From: an uncultured Oceanospirillaceae bacterium
Lineage (GTDB): Bacteria > Pseudomonadota > Gammaproteobacteria > Pseudomonadales > Oceanobacteraceae
Assembly: GCA_937974825.1 (NCBI GenBank)
Contig: CALJVD010000053.1
Coordinates: 1 to 64,000, forward strand
Reading direction: 5' to 3'
Length of the DNA: 64,000 bases
This document shows positions 51,034 to 61,125 of this stretch, piece by piece (position 1 is the first letter of the stretch; each line of letters starts with the position of its first letter). The notes below the pieces were generated by a model. That model had not been told where the DNA came from, did no database searches, and saw nothing but the letters and a program-made list of their open reading frames with translations. A program made the position numbers and the translations under genes.

Positions 51034-52404
51034 TTAGCTTTTAGACCAAGTAGTGCCTTCCGGTCCGTCTCTAAGCACAATGCCTTTTTGTAGCAACTCA
51101 TCACGCACAGCATCCGCTGTGGCGAAGTCTTTATCTGCTTTAGCCTGAGTGCGCTTATCAATCATCTCTTGAATCCAAGCGTCTGTTTCAGAGTTACCAC
51201 CTTGTAGATAAACTTGGGGATCAGATTGTAAACAACCTAATACTCCTCCTAAAAAGCGTAACTGACCTGCTAGTGCAGCCTGCTCTTCCCCACTACTCTT
51301 ATTAATGGTACGAGCAAGATCAAACAGTACAGCAATAGCTTCTGGCGTATTAAAGTCATCGTCCATGGCTGCATGGAAACGGCTCGAATATTCGTTATCA
51401 ATATCGGCTACTTCACCAATCTTTACCCCTAACAATGCGTTGTAAAAACGCTCAAGCTTAGCCTGCGCCTCTTTCAAGCTGTCTTCAGAGTAATTAATGG
51501 CACTGCGATACTGACTCGATAGCAAAAAGAAGCGTACTACTTCAGCAGAATACTTCTCTAATATCTCACGAATAGTAAAAAAGTTACCTAATGACTTGGA
51601 CATCTTTTCGCCATCAACTCGCACCGCACCAGCGTGCATCCAAGTGTTGGCATAAGATGCATCATGAGCTGCTTCAGATTGAGCAATTTCGTTCTCATGG
51701 TGCGGGAATTTTAAGTCTGGGCCACCACCATGAATATCAAAGCTCTCACCTAGGCACGAGTGCGTCATTGCCGAGCACTCAATGTGCCAACCAGGACGAC
51801 CAATTCCCCAAGGAGAATCCCAATGCGGCTCTTCTTTCTTAGCAGCTTTCCAAAGAACAAAGTCTAGTGGATCGCGCTTGCGCTCATCTACTTCAATACG
51901 CGCTCCTGAAGACAACTCGTCAAGCACCTTGCCAGATAGCTTACCGTAATCTTCAAATTTTCTAACGGCGTAATACAAGTCGCCATTAGGAGCCGCATAG
52001 GCATAACCTTTGCTTTCAAGGGTTTGGTTTAACTGAATAATCTCATCGATATGATCAGTGGCTTTAGGCTCAGCATCTGGGCGCTCAATCCCTAAAGCAT
52101 CAGCATCTTTATGCATTTCTGCAATAAAACGCTCAGTAAGCTCGGTGATGCTTTCGCCATTTTCATTAGCTCGAGTAATGATTTTGTCATCTATATCGGT
52201 AATATTTCGAATATAGTTAACTTCGTAACCTTTATGCTTCAGGTAACGTACGATTACATCAAAAGCGACCATGACACGGGCATGCCCAAGGTGACAGAAG
52301 TCATAAACCGTCATACCACACACATACATTCCGACCTTGCCTGGTACTAAAGGCTTAAAGGTTTCTTTTTGGCGCGTTAACGTATTGTAAATCTGCAAAC
52401 TCAT
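51034..52404 (-). CDS. cysS: Cysteinyl-tRNA synthetase
   Basis: This class I synthetase charges tRNA-Cys. The HIGH-type motif is [10 protein letters not shown], following the zinc-binding cysteine in [13 protein letters not shown]. Further zinc ligands lie in [12 protein letters not shown] and [11 protein letters not shown]. The KMSKS loop is [10 protein letters not shown]. The 456-residue length and the C-terminal DALR-like domain are normal. It starts two bases after the glnS stop, and its cognate tRNA-Cys is at 368-441. Confidence 0.97.
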   Translation of the reverse strand: MSLQIYNTLTRQKETFKPLVPGKVGMYVCGMTVYDFCHLGHARVMVAFDVIVRYLKHKGYEVNYIRNITDIDDKIITRANENGESITELTERFIAEMHKDADALGIERPDAEPKATDHIDEIIQLNQTLESKGYAYAAPNGDLYYAVRKFEDYGKLSGKVLDELSSGARIEVDERKRDPLDFVLWKAAKKEEPHWDSPWGIGRPGWHIECSAMTHSCLGESFDIHGGGPDLKFPHHENEIAQSEAAHDASYANTWMHAGAVRVDGEKMSKSLGNFFTIREILEKYSAEVVRFFLLSSQYRSAINYSEDSLKEAQAKLERFYNALLGVKIGEVADIDNEYSSRFHAAMDDDFNTPEAIAVLFDLARTINKSSGEEQAALAGQLRFLGGVLGCLQSDPQVYLQGGNSETDAWIQEMIDKRTQAKADKDFATADAVRDELLQKGIVLRDGPEGTTWSKS

Positions 52405-52406
52405 AA

Positions 52407-54077
52407 TTAACCCTGACTTAATTCTTTATCTTCACGTAACCCGATGGTTAAGTTAAATACCGGTGAGCCGGGTTTGTGATCGTAACGATCCGCAACGAAA
52501 TAACCTTCACGCTCGAACTGGAAATTAGATTCTGGTGCAGCGTCTAATAAAGCTGGCTCAACCCATGCAGTGACCACCTGCAATGAATCAGGATTAACGT
52601 AATCCATAAAGTCACCATCAGTTTTGTCTGGGCTAGCGTGGGTAAACAAACGACCATACATACGTAGCTCAGCTTGTTTAGCATGAGAAGCAGACACCCA
52701 ATGAACCACACCTTTAGGTTTAATATCATCCGCAGGGTTTTTACCTAGGGTATCTTCAATTAACTGAGCACGAACTAAGGTAACGTTACCTTCCGCATCT
52801 TTTTCGTAGTCGGTAGCTTCGATTACATATGAGTTACGTAAGCGAATACGGTTGCCTGGTGTCAGTTTTTTCTTAAACTTCTTGCTGTATTCTTCTTTAA
52901 AGTCGGCCTGATCAATATAGATTTCTTTGGTGAATGGAATCTTACGCGTCCCAAGCTCTAACTCATGATGATACGCGGCATCTAGCATTTCTAAATGATC
53001 GTCATCTAGGTTTTCAATAATCACTTTTAAGGGATTAATAACGGCCATTGCTCGTGGAGCGTTGTTGTTTAAATCGGTACGTACTGCGTGCTCAAGCATG
53101 GCAATTTCAACCATACCATCACTACGAGTAACACCAATCATATCGCAGAATGTACGTAATGAAGCTGGTGTAAATCCACGACGACGCATACCAGAAATCG
53201 TTGGCATACGTGGATCGTTCCAACCGCTAACTACGCCCTCATCAACCAGCAATTTAAGTCTGCGTTTAGAGGTAACAGTGTAGTCTAAGTTTAAACGACC
53301 AAACTCGTACTGCTTTGGCTGTGCAGGCACAGGCAGATTATCGATAAACCAGTCGTATAAAGGTTTGTGATCTTCAAACTCTAAGGTACACACTGAATGT
53401 GTAATACCTTCAATGGCATCCGACTGGCCATGAGTGTAGTCATAGGTAGGATAAATACACCATTTATCAGCAGTTTGGTGGTGATGTGCTTTACGAATAC
53501 GGTACATAATAGGGTCACGCATATTCATATTTGGTGACGCCATATCAATTTTTGCACGTAACGCTTTTGCGCCTTCATCAAACTCGCCTAAGCGCATACG
53601 CTCAAACAGATCTAAGTTTTCTTCAACCGAACGATCACGATAGGGACTGTTTTTACCAGGTTCAGTTAACGTGCCGCGATATTCACGTGCTTCTTCTGCA
53701 CTTAGATCACAAACATAAGCTTTGCCTTCTTTAATTAAGTGAATGGCCCACTCATGAAGCTGGTCAAAATAATCGGATGCGTATCTAACGTCCCCTTCCC
53801 ACTCAAACCCAAGCCAGTTAACGTCTTCTTTAATTGCATCAATGTATTCTTGGCTTTCCTTTTCAGGGTTAGTGTCGTCAAAACGCAAATTACAAACACC
53901 ACCAAATTGTTTGGCTAATCCAAAGTTCAAGCAAATGGATTTCGCGTGTCCAACGTGAAGGTAGCCATTAGGTTCAGGAGGAAAACGTGTAACAATCTTT
54001 GTGTGCTTGCCACTATCTAAGTCATCTTGAATTATTTTGGCAATAAAATTGTTATTAATTGCGATTGAGTCAGTCAT
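52407..54077 (-). CDS. glnS: Glutaminyl-tRNA synthetase
   Basis: This class I synthetase charges tRNA-Gln directly, so the organism need not use the amidotransferase route. The HIGH-type motif is [16 protein letters not shown] near 32-47, the KMSKS-like loop is [10 protein letters not shown], and the N-terminal half has [11 protein letters not shown]. The C-terminal two-barrel anticodon-binding domain completes 556 residues. It forms a two-gene operon with cysS. Confidence 0.97.
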   Translation of the reverse strand: MTDSIAINNNFIAKIIQDDLDSGKHTKIVTRFPPEPNGYLHVGHAKSICLNFGLAKQFGGVCNLRFDDTNPEKESQEYIDAIKEDVNWLGFEWEGDVRYASDYFDQLHEWAIHLIKEGKAYVCDLSAEEAREYRGTLTEPGKNSPYRDRSVEENLDLFERMRLGEFDEGAKALRAKIDMASPNMNMRDPIMYRIRKAHHHQTADKWCIYPTYDYTHGQSDAIEGITHSVCTLEFEDHKPLYDWFIDNLPVPAQPKQYEFGRLNLDYTVTSKRRLKLLVDEGVVSGWNDPRMPTISGMRRRGFTPASLRTFCDMIGVTRSDGMVEIAMLEHAVRTDLNNNAPRAMAVINPLKVIIENLDDDHLEMLDAAYHHELELGTRKIPFTKEIYIDQADFKEEYSKKFKKKLTPGNRIRLRNSYVIEATDYEKDAEGNVTLVRAQLIEDTLGKNPADDIKPKGVVHWVSASHAKQAELRMYGRLFTHASPDKTDGDFMDYVNPDSLQVVTAWVEPALLDAAPESNFQFEREGYFVADRYDHKPGSPVFNLTIGLREDKELSQG

Positions 54078-54291
54078 AACCTTCCGTTCTTTTATAGATG
54101 CAAATTAGAGACAGCAGAAAGCGGCCGTCCTTTGTAAGTATTTAGCTAAGAGTATAACAGTGTAATGATAAGAATAATTCACTGCTAATTGAGCAAAACA
54201 AAACCTTTCTACCCATGCTTTGCCGCAGAAAAACGGGTATTATACGCTGTCTTAAAGATTACCGATACTTTCAAAACAATAGAGGCACAGT

Positions 54292-54786
54292 ATGATTTTG
54301 TTAAAAACAAACATGGGTGACATTAAAGTCGAATTAAACCATGAGAAAGCACCTAAAACAGCAGCAAACTTTGAGCAATATGTAAAAGAAGGCTTTTACG
54401 ATGGTGTAATTTTTCACCGTGTTATTGATGGCTTCATGATCCAAGGCGGCGGCATGGAACCAGGCATGAAGCAAAAACAAACTCGTGCAACTATTGAAAA
54501 CGAAGCCGACAACGGTCTAAAAAATGAAGTGGGTACACTAGCTATGGCTCGCACCATGGATCCTCACTCAGCCAGTGCCCAGTTTTTCATTAACGTCGCT
54601 GATAATGACTTCCTAAACCATACAGGCAAAAACACCCATGGTTGGGGATATGCAGTGTTTGGCAAAGTAGTAGAAGGCATGGACGTAGTTAACCGTATCA
54701 AAAGCGTTAAAACCGGCAGCAGCATGGGACACCAAGACGTGCCTGTTGAAGACGTTATTATCGAAAAAGCTGAAGTTATTGCGTAA
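54292..54786 (+). CDS. ppiB: Peptidyl-prolyl cis-trans isomerase B (cyclophilin)
   Basis: This cytoplasmic cyclophilin of 164 residues has no signal peptide. The active-site arginine is in [14 protein letters not shown], followed by [19 protein letters not shown] and [16 protein letters not shown]. It is divergent from glnS and is followed by lpxH on the same strand, the order known from pseudomonads. An AGAGGC-type RBS precedes the ATG. Confidence 0.96.
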   Translation: MILLKTNMGDIKVELNHEKAPKTAANFEQYVKEGFYDGVIFHRVIDGFMIQGGGMEPGMKQKQTRATIENEADNGLKNEVGTLAMARTMDPHSASAQFFINVADNDFLNHTGKNTHGWGYAVFGKVVEGMDVVNRIKSVKTGSSMGHQDVPVEDVIIEKAEVIA

Positions 54787-54800
54787 TTATTCGCAAAACG

Positions 54801-54832
54801 CGTCATGAGAGGGGGTGGGAACCCCCTCCTAC
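54801..54832 (-). repeat. REP-like palindromic element
   Basis: On the minus strand GTAG (54829-54832) is followed directly by GAGGGGGT-TCCC-ACCCCCTC (54809-54828), an exact 8-bp stem with a four-base loop, and then TCATGACG. A GTAG tetranucleotide plus a GC hairpin is the pattern of bacterial REP elements. It lies between ppiB and lpxH, has no T tract, and is the only copy I noticed in the window. Confidence 0.6.
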
Positions 54833-54860
54833 ACACTAATTAATCGTTACCTTACTACTT

Positions 54861-55586
54861 ATGTCTACATATTTTATTTCTGATTTACACCTCCAAGAAG
54901 CACACCCTCAAATGCTGCAAGGCTTTTATGATTACTTAAGTAATCTTAACGATGCTAAAGCTTTATATATTTTGGGAGACTTCTTTGAAGTATGGATAGG
55001 TGACGACTACGAAAACGATTTAATTATTGGTGTTAAAAGCGCCTTAAAGGCATTGAGTGAGCGTGGCACTAAAATTCATATCATGCATGGCAATCGTGAC
55101 TTTTTAATTGGTGAAGATTTCTGTAAACAAACCAATAGCACCCTACTGCCCGACCCTAGTGTCATTGACTTAGATGGTACAAAGGTTCTTTTAATGCACG
55201 GTGATAGCATGTGCACTAAAGATGCTGCTTATATGAAGATGCGTCCGATGTTACGCAACCCTATGATGCAAAAGCAGTTACTCAGCCAAACCATTGAGCA
55301 GCGTTTAGCCATGGCAACTCACATGCGTGGAGAGAGCCAAAAAGGCAATCAAATGAAGTCTGATGAGATTATGGACGTTACGCCTGAAGAAGTAGACAGA
55401 GTTATGACTGAACATGGTGTTCACACCCTTATTCATGGTCATACACATCGTCCATACGACCATTACTGGCAGCATGAAAATCAAGACAGACGAAGAATTG
55501 TATTAGGCGATTGGTCAGATACTAATGGTTGGCAGATTAAACACACCACAGAATCGGGCTTTGTATTAAGCAAGTTTAGCTTTTAA
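54861..55586 (+). CDS. lpxH: UDP-2,3-diacylglucosamine diphosphatase LpxH
   Basis: LpxH hydrolyses UDP-2,3-diacylglucosamine to lipid X in lipid A synthesis, at the inner membrane surface. The Mn-dependent phosphoesterase ligands are visible in FISDLHL (D8, H10), GDFFEVWIGDD (D41), MHGNRDF (N78), LLMHGD and IHGHTHRPY. The length of 241 residues is typical. Downstream lipid A genes lpxK and msbA lie in the next block. Confidence 0.96.
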   Translation: MSTYFISDLHLQEAHPQMLQGFYDYLSNLNDAKALYILGDFFEVWIGDDYENDLIIGVKSALKALSERGTKIHIMHGNRDFLIGEDFCKQTNSTLLPDPSVIDLDGTKVLLMHGDSMCTKDAAYMKMRPMLRNPMMQKQLLSQTIEQRLAMATHMRGESQKGNQMKSDEIMDVTPEEVDRVMTEHGVHTLIHGHTHRPYDHYWQHENQDRRRIVLGDWSDTNGWQIKHTTESGFVLSKFSF

Positions 55587-55591
55587 AGAGT

Positions 55592-56584
55592 CTATGGAAA
55601 TACCTGTGGCTCTGGTTCCAGAGTCACACCAAACCTTTCTTTAATGTTGGTAATTATTTTATCTTTTAAATCGACCACTTCTTGATAGGAAGCCTGTCCA
55701 TTAGTGGTTAATACTAATGCCTGCTTTTCATGCATTCGTACATTCCCTAACCACTTACCCTTCCAACCGGCTTGCTCAATTAACCATCCAGCCGCGACTT
55801 TTACCATGCCGCCCTTTTGCTGGTAATGAGGCAGTTCAGGGTGCAAGCGAACAAGTTCAGATGCTTGTTTGGCACTAATAATTGGATTTTTAAAAAAAGA
55901 GCCCGCATTAGGGATAGATTTAGGGTCAGGTAATTTACTACGTCGAGTGTCACATACTGCCTGGATTAAGCTTGATGCATTCACATTTTGAAGTTGTTGT
56001 AACGGACCATAACTTAAGACGGGATTAAAAATTTTATTCAGACGGAAAGTAACGCGCGTGATAATAAAATCATTTTTAAGCTCGTGTTTAAAAATAGAAT
56101 CACGATAACCAAAATTACACTCTTCAGCCGTTAAAATAACCGCTTGACCAGTGCTAATTTGTACGCCCTCAATCTGTTCAATAAAGCTTTTAACTTCAAC
56201 GCCATAAGCACCAATATTTTGTATAGGTGCGGCCCCTACTGATCCTGGAATAAGAGCTAAATTCTCTAAACCATGACCGTATTCAATGCTTTCTTGAACC
56301 CATTGATGCCAATTTTTACCTGCTTCAACCACTACCCAAATATGAGCATCATCTTGTTCAAGCAGCTTCACTCCCTCCATGGCTGACTGAAGCACTAAGC
56401 CATCGATATCATTAGCAAGAAGTACGTTAGACCCTTCTCCTAATACATAAACCGAGATGTTATTCTCTTTCGCTTTATCAAGTAAGCCAAGCAACTCCAT
56501 CTGCGACGCAAAGCGTGCAAAGACCTTGGCCTTAGCAGGTAATGCTAAAGTGTTTAATCGTTGCAGCTCATAATTAGTTTGCAT
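55592..56584 (-). CDS. murB: UDP-N-acetylenolpyruvoylglucosamine reductase MurB
   Basis: MurB reduces UDP-GlcNAc-enolpyruvate to UDP-MurNAc with NADPH, the second committed step of peptidoglycan synthesis. FAD-binding segments are YVLGEGSNVLLANDIDGLVL and LIPGSVGAAPIQNIGAYGVE. The proton-donating serine lies in NAGSFFKNP, and the late Glu in LEPEPQVF. The 330-residue length is type I. It starts five bases after the phosphatase gene stop, in an envelope-related run. Confidence 0.95.
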   Translation of the reverse strand: MQTNYELQRLNTLALPAKAKVFARFASQMELLGLLDKAKENNISVYVLGEGSNVLLANDIDGLVLQSAMEGVKLLEQDDAHIWVVVEAGKNWHQWVQESIEYGHGLENLALIPGSVGAAPIQNIGAYGVEVKSFIEQIEGVQISTGQAVILTAEECNFGYRDSIFKHELKNDFIITRVTFRLNKIFNPVLSYGPLQQLQNVNASSLIQAVCDTRRSKLPDPKSIPNAGSFFKNPIISAKQASELVRLHPELPHYQQKGGMVKVAAGWLIEQAGWKGKWLGNVRMHEKQALVLTTNGQASYQEVVDLKDKIITNIKERFGVTLEPEPQVFP

Positions 56585-56589
56585 AATGA

Positions 56590-57066
56590 TTAAGCAAGCT
56601 TCTGTTTAAGCTCAAGGGCTAGGTTGTCACAAGCGGTTTCAAGAAGATCGAGAACCGTTTGAAACCCTTCTTCACCACCATAATAAGGGTCAGGTACTTC
56701 CGTAATGCTTTTATCATTACCAAAGCGTTCCAGTATAAGCTCTGGCTGCGTACGTACCTTGCCACTGGGCATAAACTCTTTCATATTTTCAATGTTTGAT
56801 TTATCCATCGCTAACACATAATCAAACTTATCAAAGTCTTCAGCCACGACCTGGCGGGCACGTAGGTTGCTAATATCATAGCCACGAGCTGCGGCGGCAG
56901 CCTGTGAGCGCTGATCTGGCGCTTTGCCAATATGCCAATCACCGGTTCCAGCCGAGTCAACCGTTACTTTTTCGTCTAACCCATGCTCAGCAAGCTTTTT
57001 ACGAAGCATTCCGTCGGCACTGGGTGATCGACAAATGTTTCCAAGACATACAAATAAAACGTTCAT
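56590..57066 (-). CDS. Low-molecular-weight protein tyrosine phosphatase
   Basis: This 158-residue enzyme has the signature loop C7-LGNICRS with R13 at the N-terminus and the general-acid aspartate in VPDPYYGG near 125. It dephosphorylates phosphotyrosine proteins or small aryl phosphates. No tyrosine kinase is next to it, so its target is unknown. It lies between ycaR and murB; the expected kdsB is not there (14 bases separate it from ycaR). Confidence 0.92.
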   Translation of the reverse strand: MNVLFVCLGNICRSPSADGMLRKKLAEHGLDEKVTVDSAGTGDWHIGKAPDQRSQAAAAARGYDISNLRARQVVAEDFDKFDYVLAMDKSNIENMKEFMPSGKVRTQPELILERFGNDKSITEVPDPYYGGEEGFQTVLDLLETACDNLALELKQKLA

Positions 57067-57080
57067 AACAACTCTTCTAA

Positions 57081-57275
57081 CTAGGCGTTGGCTTTATCTA
57101 ACTTTTCTTCTTCACTCATACGGCGTGCTTCACCCTCTAACATAACGGGCACACCATCTTTAATTGGGAAGGCAAGGCCATCAAAGGTACAAAATAACTC
57201 TTGTGAGGCACTGTCGTATTTAAGCTCGCCCTGGCATTGTGGGCACACTAACATGCTTAATAATTGCTTATCCAT
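57081..57275 (-). CDS. Trm112/YcaR-family zinc-ribbon protein
   Basis: This 64-residue protein matches the Trm112/YcaR family: [18 protein letters not shown], then a C in [21 protein letters not shown]. The cysteines CPQC and the later Cys suggest a zinc ribbon lacking one ligand, as is usual in bacteria. The function is not firmly known. It overlaps lpxK by eight bases. Confidence 0.92.
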   Translation of the reverse strand: MDKQLLSMLVCPQCQGELKYDSASQELFCTFDGLAFPIKDGVPVMLEGEARRMSEEEKLDKANA

Positions 57276-58251
57276 TTTTCTGTCCCTTATTACTTAATTC
57301 ATTTAATAACGTTATCACTTTATCTTGGCTAGCGTCTTCTAAGACTGCATCTACTTTTAAATACCACCAATGATCTTCAGCAAAGGATTGGCATTTCACC
57401 CAATCCTTTTCAGTCATCACTAACATTTTATTGATTGTAGAAAATGCAAAATCCTCAATAGTAAAGGCATGGTGATCGGCAAAAGCATGTAAGTTTGTGA
57501 TAGCGCCAAGCCCCTGCAATGTTTGCTCAAAGCGTTGAGGGTTACCGATACCACAGATAGCATCAACCTCAAGATTTGAAAGGTGCTCTAATGGCAGTTC
57601 GGTGCCAGTTTTCGCATTAATTAACGCACTGGCTTGTACTGTAAAATCACTGCCGTTTACCAGTATTAAATCGACACTTTGCTGGCGACTCACAGGCTCT
57701 CTTAATGGGCCAATGGGTAATAACCATCCATTACCAAAGCGACGTTTGCCATCAACCACTAGTATTTCAGCATCACGCGCCAGCGCATAGTGCTGCATAC
57801 CATCATCACTAAAGATTATATTAACGCCCTGCTCTATCGCTTTTTCAGCGGCTTGACGTCTATTAGGATCAACCACAACCGGACAACCCAAGCGATGATA
57901 GAGTAAATAAGGCTCATCACCCGACTCTGAAACCGTTGTTTTAGGCGTTAAACTTAACGGGTAACAGTGGCTTTTGCCGCCATATCCTCTGCTAATAACC
58001 CCGGGGGTTAAGCCAAGTTGTCTAGATTGCTCTACTAAATAGGTAATTAAAGGAGTTTTTCCCGTTCCACCCACTGTTATATTGCCAACGACAACCACGG
58101 GTACTGGATAGTTTTTTTGAGAAGACATTAAGAAAAAACGGCGCTTAAGAAAGGTAAACAAGGCAACCAGTAACCACAAAGGCAACAACCAAAGGTTATA
58201 CCACGCTGACTTGTACCAATTCTGCTCAATACGTAACGCCAGTTTTTTCAT
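57268..58251 (-). CDS. lpxK: Tetraacyldisaccharide 4'-kinase LpxK
   Basis: LpxK adds the 4' phosphate to the lipid A precursor to form lipid IVA, at the inner membrane. An N-terminal hydrophobic helix ([19 protein letters not shown]) anchors the protein. The P-loop is [10 protein letters not shown] near 60, followed by RGYGGKS and [10 protein letters not shown], the catalytic Asp region. The length of 327 residues is normal. It begins two bases after the msbA stop and overlaps ycaR. Confidence 0.95.
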   Translation of the reverse strand: MKKLALRIEQNWYKSAWYNLWLLPLWLLVALFTFLKRRFFLMSSQKNYPVPVVVVGNITVGGTGKTPLITYLVEQSRQLGLTPGVISRGYGGKSHCYPLSLTPKTTVSESGDEPYLLYHRLGCPVVVDPNRRQAAEKAIEQGVNIIFSDDGMQHYALARDAEILVVDGKRRFGNGWLLPIGPLREPVSRQQSVDLILVNGSDFTVQASALINAKTGTELPLEHLSNLEVDAICGIGNPQRFEQTLQGLGAITNLHAFADHHAFTIEDFAFSTINKMLVMTEKDWVKCQSFAEDHWWYLKVDAVLEDASQDKVITLLNELSNKGQKNG

Positions 58252-58253
58252 GC

Positions 58254-59990
58254 TTAATTTTGAAACTGTATTTTATGAAGCTGAGAATAAAGACCATCAA
58301 ATGCCATTAGCTCTTCGTGGCTACCGTCTTCTTTTACTTCACCGTCATCAATCACGACTATTCGATCTACATTCTCAATAGTGCTGAGCCTGTGTGCGAT
58401 TACGAAAGTAGTACGCCCCTTCATTACTTCATCTAAAGCGGCCTGAATATAACGTTCAGATTCAGTATCTAGCGCGGAGGTTGCCTCATCTAAAATTAAG
58501 ATAGGTGCGTTTTTAAGAATCGCACGGGCAATAGCAATACGTTGACGCTGACCACCCGATAAAGTCGTCCCGTTATCCCCTACTAAAGTATCGTAACCAT
58601 GCGGAAGCTTACTAATGAAATCATGGGCAAAGGCTGCCTTAGAGGCGGCGATAATTTCTTCATCGGATTTATCAGATAGCTCACCGAAAGCAATATTACT
58701 GCGTATAGTGCCGTTAAATAAAACCACTTGCTGACTTACTATGGCGATATGCTTGCGTAGGCTCTGTAAGGTAACTTCCTGGGTATCCACACCATCTATT
58801 AGAATCTGCCCTGAAGTAAGCTCGTAAAAACGTGGTAGCAGGTTGACCAAGGTCGTTTTACCACTGCCCGAACGCCCGACTAAAGCAACTGACGTGCCTG
58901 GCTTTATGTTTAAGGAAATGTCTTTAAGAGCATCGGTTTCAGCTTTTTGATAACGCAGACGAACGTCTTTAAATTCTACATGACCTTCATGAGCTACTAA
59001 CTCTTGAGTGCCATTATCGGGTTCTGGTTTCATGTCTAATATTTCGAACACGGATGCTGCAGCAGCCATACCCTTTTGAATCATGCCATTAACATCGGTA
59101 ACACTGCGTAAGGGCTTAGCAATTAAAGCAGCAGCCGTAATAAACTGAAGAAACTCTGCGCCCGTCATGGTGTTAGCAGAAACACGCTGAAACATAATAA
59201 AGATCATTACACCTAACCCAGTTGCAACGACTTGCTGACTAACAGGAACGTTAATGGCATCGGTTAAACCAAACTTTAGTGCTTGGCGACGATTGTCATT
59301 ACTGGCTTTAGCAAAGCGCTTTTGCTCAATCTCTTTTGCTCCGTAGGTTCTTACCTCACGGTACCCACTGATGCTTTCGTTCGTTACTTGAGTAACATTA
59401 CCCATAGCACGTTGAATGCGATGACTATAACGGCGAAAGAACTTACTCGCGGCAGAAACAGTTAAGCCAATGATGGGGGTAATTGCTATAAAGACTAACG
59501 TAAGAGTAAAGTCTAAATAAATTAGGTACCCAAATAACAGCAGTACGGTCATCCCTTCTTGAATCAAGGTGGTTAGTGATCGTGTTGAAGCCTCTGTTAC
59601 TTGTTCAACATCGTAAGTAATACGAGAAATCATGCGTCCACTGGACTCATTGTCGTAATACTCACTGGGTAAGCTCGTCATACTATTAAACAATTGCGTG
59701 CGCAACGAATGGACAACGTTACGCCCAACCACCGCAATAAAGAACTTGCCCAAAAATGTGCCAATACCACGAAAGAAAAATATTCCGAATAAACTGGCTA
59801 TTAAAAAGTAAATTTTATCGTCTGTAGGATCATTCAGTGTTTCCTCCATCAAGCCCATCATATGAGCCAATAACGGATTCGACGCCGCATAAATGATAAA
59901 ACCTATGATTGCCAACAGAAATGCAAACTTATGCGGCAGTACATAGGTTAAAAGACGTTTATATAAATACCCAGTAGATTCTTTTATCAT
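58254..59990 (-). CDS. msbA: Lipid A export ATP-binding/permease MsbA
   Basis: MsbA flips lipid A-core across the inner membrane. The 578-residue half transporter has six transmembrane helices in about the first 300 residues. The ATPase domain contains Walker [13 protein letters not shown], the ABC signature LSGGQRQRIAIARAIL, Walker B ILILDEATSAL and the switch His in IAHRLSTIEN. It lies between exbD and lpxK with gaps of four and two bases. Confidence 0.95.
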   Translation of the reverse strand: MIKESTGYLYKRLLTYVLPHKFAFLLAIIGFIIYAASNPLLAHMMGLMEETLNDPTDDKIYFLIASLFGIFFFRGIGTFLGKFFIAVVGRNVVHSLRTQLFNSMTSLPSEYYDNESSGRMISRITYDVEQVTEASTRSLTTLIQEGMTVLLLFGYLIYLDFTLTLVFIAITPIIGLTVSAASKFFRRYSHRIQRAMGNVTQVTNESISGYREVRTYGAKEIEQKRFAKASNDNRRQALKFGLTDAINVPVSQQVVATGLGVMIFIMFQRVSANTMTGAEFLQFITAAALIAKPLRSVTDVNGMIQKGMAAAASVFEILDMKPEPDNGTQELVAHEGHVEFKDVRLRYQKAETDALKDISLNIKPGTSVALVGRSGSGKTTLVNLLPRFYELTSGQILIDGVDTQEVTLQSLRKHIAIVSQQVVLFNGTIRSNIAFGELSDKSDEEIIAASKAAFAHDFISKLPHGYDTLVGDNGTTLSGGQRQRIAIARAILKNAPILILDEATSALDTESERYIQAALDEVMKGRTTFVIAHRLSTIENVDRIVVIDDGEVKEDGSHEELMAFDGLYSQLHKIQFQN

Positions 59991-59994
59991 TTCA

Positions 59995-60417
59995 TTATTC
60001 GCTTTCAGATGCTTGTCGCGTAGTAATACTTAAATTAACTAAGCCTAGCTGACCAGCAGCATCCATGGCTTTCACAACAGCTTCGTGTGGTGTTTTAGCA
60101 TCAGCAGTAATAATTACCGGTACCCTGGTTTGCTGACCTAATTCCTTTTGCAGCGCACGCTTCAAAATATCGAGCTGTTGGTTCACCAGTTGTTGTCCAT
60201 TGATGCTGTAGTGCCCTGTGCTTGATATTACAATCTCGATAGGACTATTAGGTGTGCCTTCAGTGGCTGCACTAGCCTCAGGCAAGTCGATGGTTAAGTG
60301 GGATTCTTTTGTGAAGGTGGTCGACACCATAAAGAAAATCAACAGAAGAAACACCACGTCCAACATGGGGGTAAGGTTAACATCAACCGCATCAGTAGGT
60401 TGTCGCTTAAATTTCAT
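59995..60417 (-). CDS. exbD: ExbD/TolR-type biopolymer transport protein
   Basis: This 140-residue protein has one N-terminal helix with the proton-path aspartate D20 in LTPMLDVVFLLLIFFM, and a periplasmic domain with the segment PHEAVVKAMDAAGQLGLVNLSI. With the ExbB-type partner it would form a proton-driven motor. The operon with comEC, msbA and lpxK is common in pseudomonads, where its function is less clear than that of TonB-linked ExbBD. No TonB gene is visible here. Confidence 0.92.
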   Translation of the reverse strand: MKFKRQPTDAVDVNLTPMLDVVFLLLIFFMVSTTFTKESHLTIDLPEASAATEGTPNSPIEIVISSTGHYSINGQQLVNQQLDILKRALQKELGQQTRVPVIITADAKTPHEAVVKAMDAAGQLGLVNLSITTRQASESE

Positions 60418-60419
60418 TA

Positions 60420-61049
60420 TTACGCTGCCTCAGAGTCGGCTACTTCACGATCACCTTGCAATACGTCTACTAGTTTAGTGGCTTCTTGCTCCATGAACAC
60501 TACAATTTCATCAACACGACGTGTAAGAATTCTATGAGCAACTAAAGCTGGAATAGCCACCATCAAGCCCGCAGCGGTTGTTACTAGAGCTTCAGAAATA
60601 CCACCAGCAAAAGCACCTGCATTTCCGGTACCTTGCAATACAATTTGGTTAAACACTTCAATCATACCGAAGACAGTACCTAACAAACCAATTAGGGGAG
60701 AAACACCAGCTATGGTTCCTAGCGCGTTCAAATAACGTTCCATGTAGTGGACTTCAACTGAAGCCGCTTCTTGAATGCTTTCTTTCATTAAATCTCGGCC
60801 ATGACGAGCATTGACAAGACCAGCCGTAAGTACACGACCAAGAGGACTGCTTTCACGCAACTCTTTAAGTCGACTTGAATTCAATTGATCGTTTTTCATC
60901 CAGCCCCAAACGCGACTTAATAAATCAGCCGGTGCTATCTGATTTCTACGTAACGTCCAAAAGCGCTCTGCAGTGATAGCCAACGCTAATACAGAACATA
61001 GAATCAACGGCCACATTAAAAAACCGCCGCTTTGGATGATCTCCCACAT
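60420..61049 (-). CDS. exbB: ExbB/TolQ/MotA-type proton channel protein
   Basis: This 209-residue protein shows three membrane helices: one at the N-terminus (GGFLMWPLILCSVLALAITA), two in the C-terminal half (LGTIAGVSPLIGLLGTVFGM and ALVTTAAGLMVAIPALVAH), the typical MotA/TolQ/ExbB pattern. It starts 76 bases after comEC and abuts exbD by two bases. Its energy-using partner is unknown. Confidence 0.93.
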   Translation of the reverse strand: MWEIIQSGGFLMWPLILCSVLALAITAERFWTLRRNQIAPADLLSRVWGWMKNDQLNSSRLKELRESSPLGRVLTAGLVNARHGRDLMKESIQEAASVEVHYMERYLNALGTIAGVSPLIGLLGTVFGMIEVFNQIVLQGTGNAGAFAGGISEALVTTAAGLMVAIPALVAHRILTRRVDEIVVFMEQEATKLVDVLQGDREVADSEAA

Positions 61050-61125
61050 ATGAATTTTCCTATAAAAAAATTTGCCTGTACTCTAACACAGCTTTGCTTA
61101 ACGGATAAGTATAAAAAGCTGCTAT

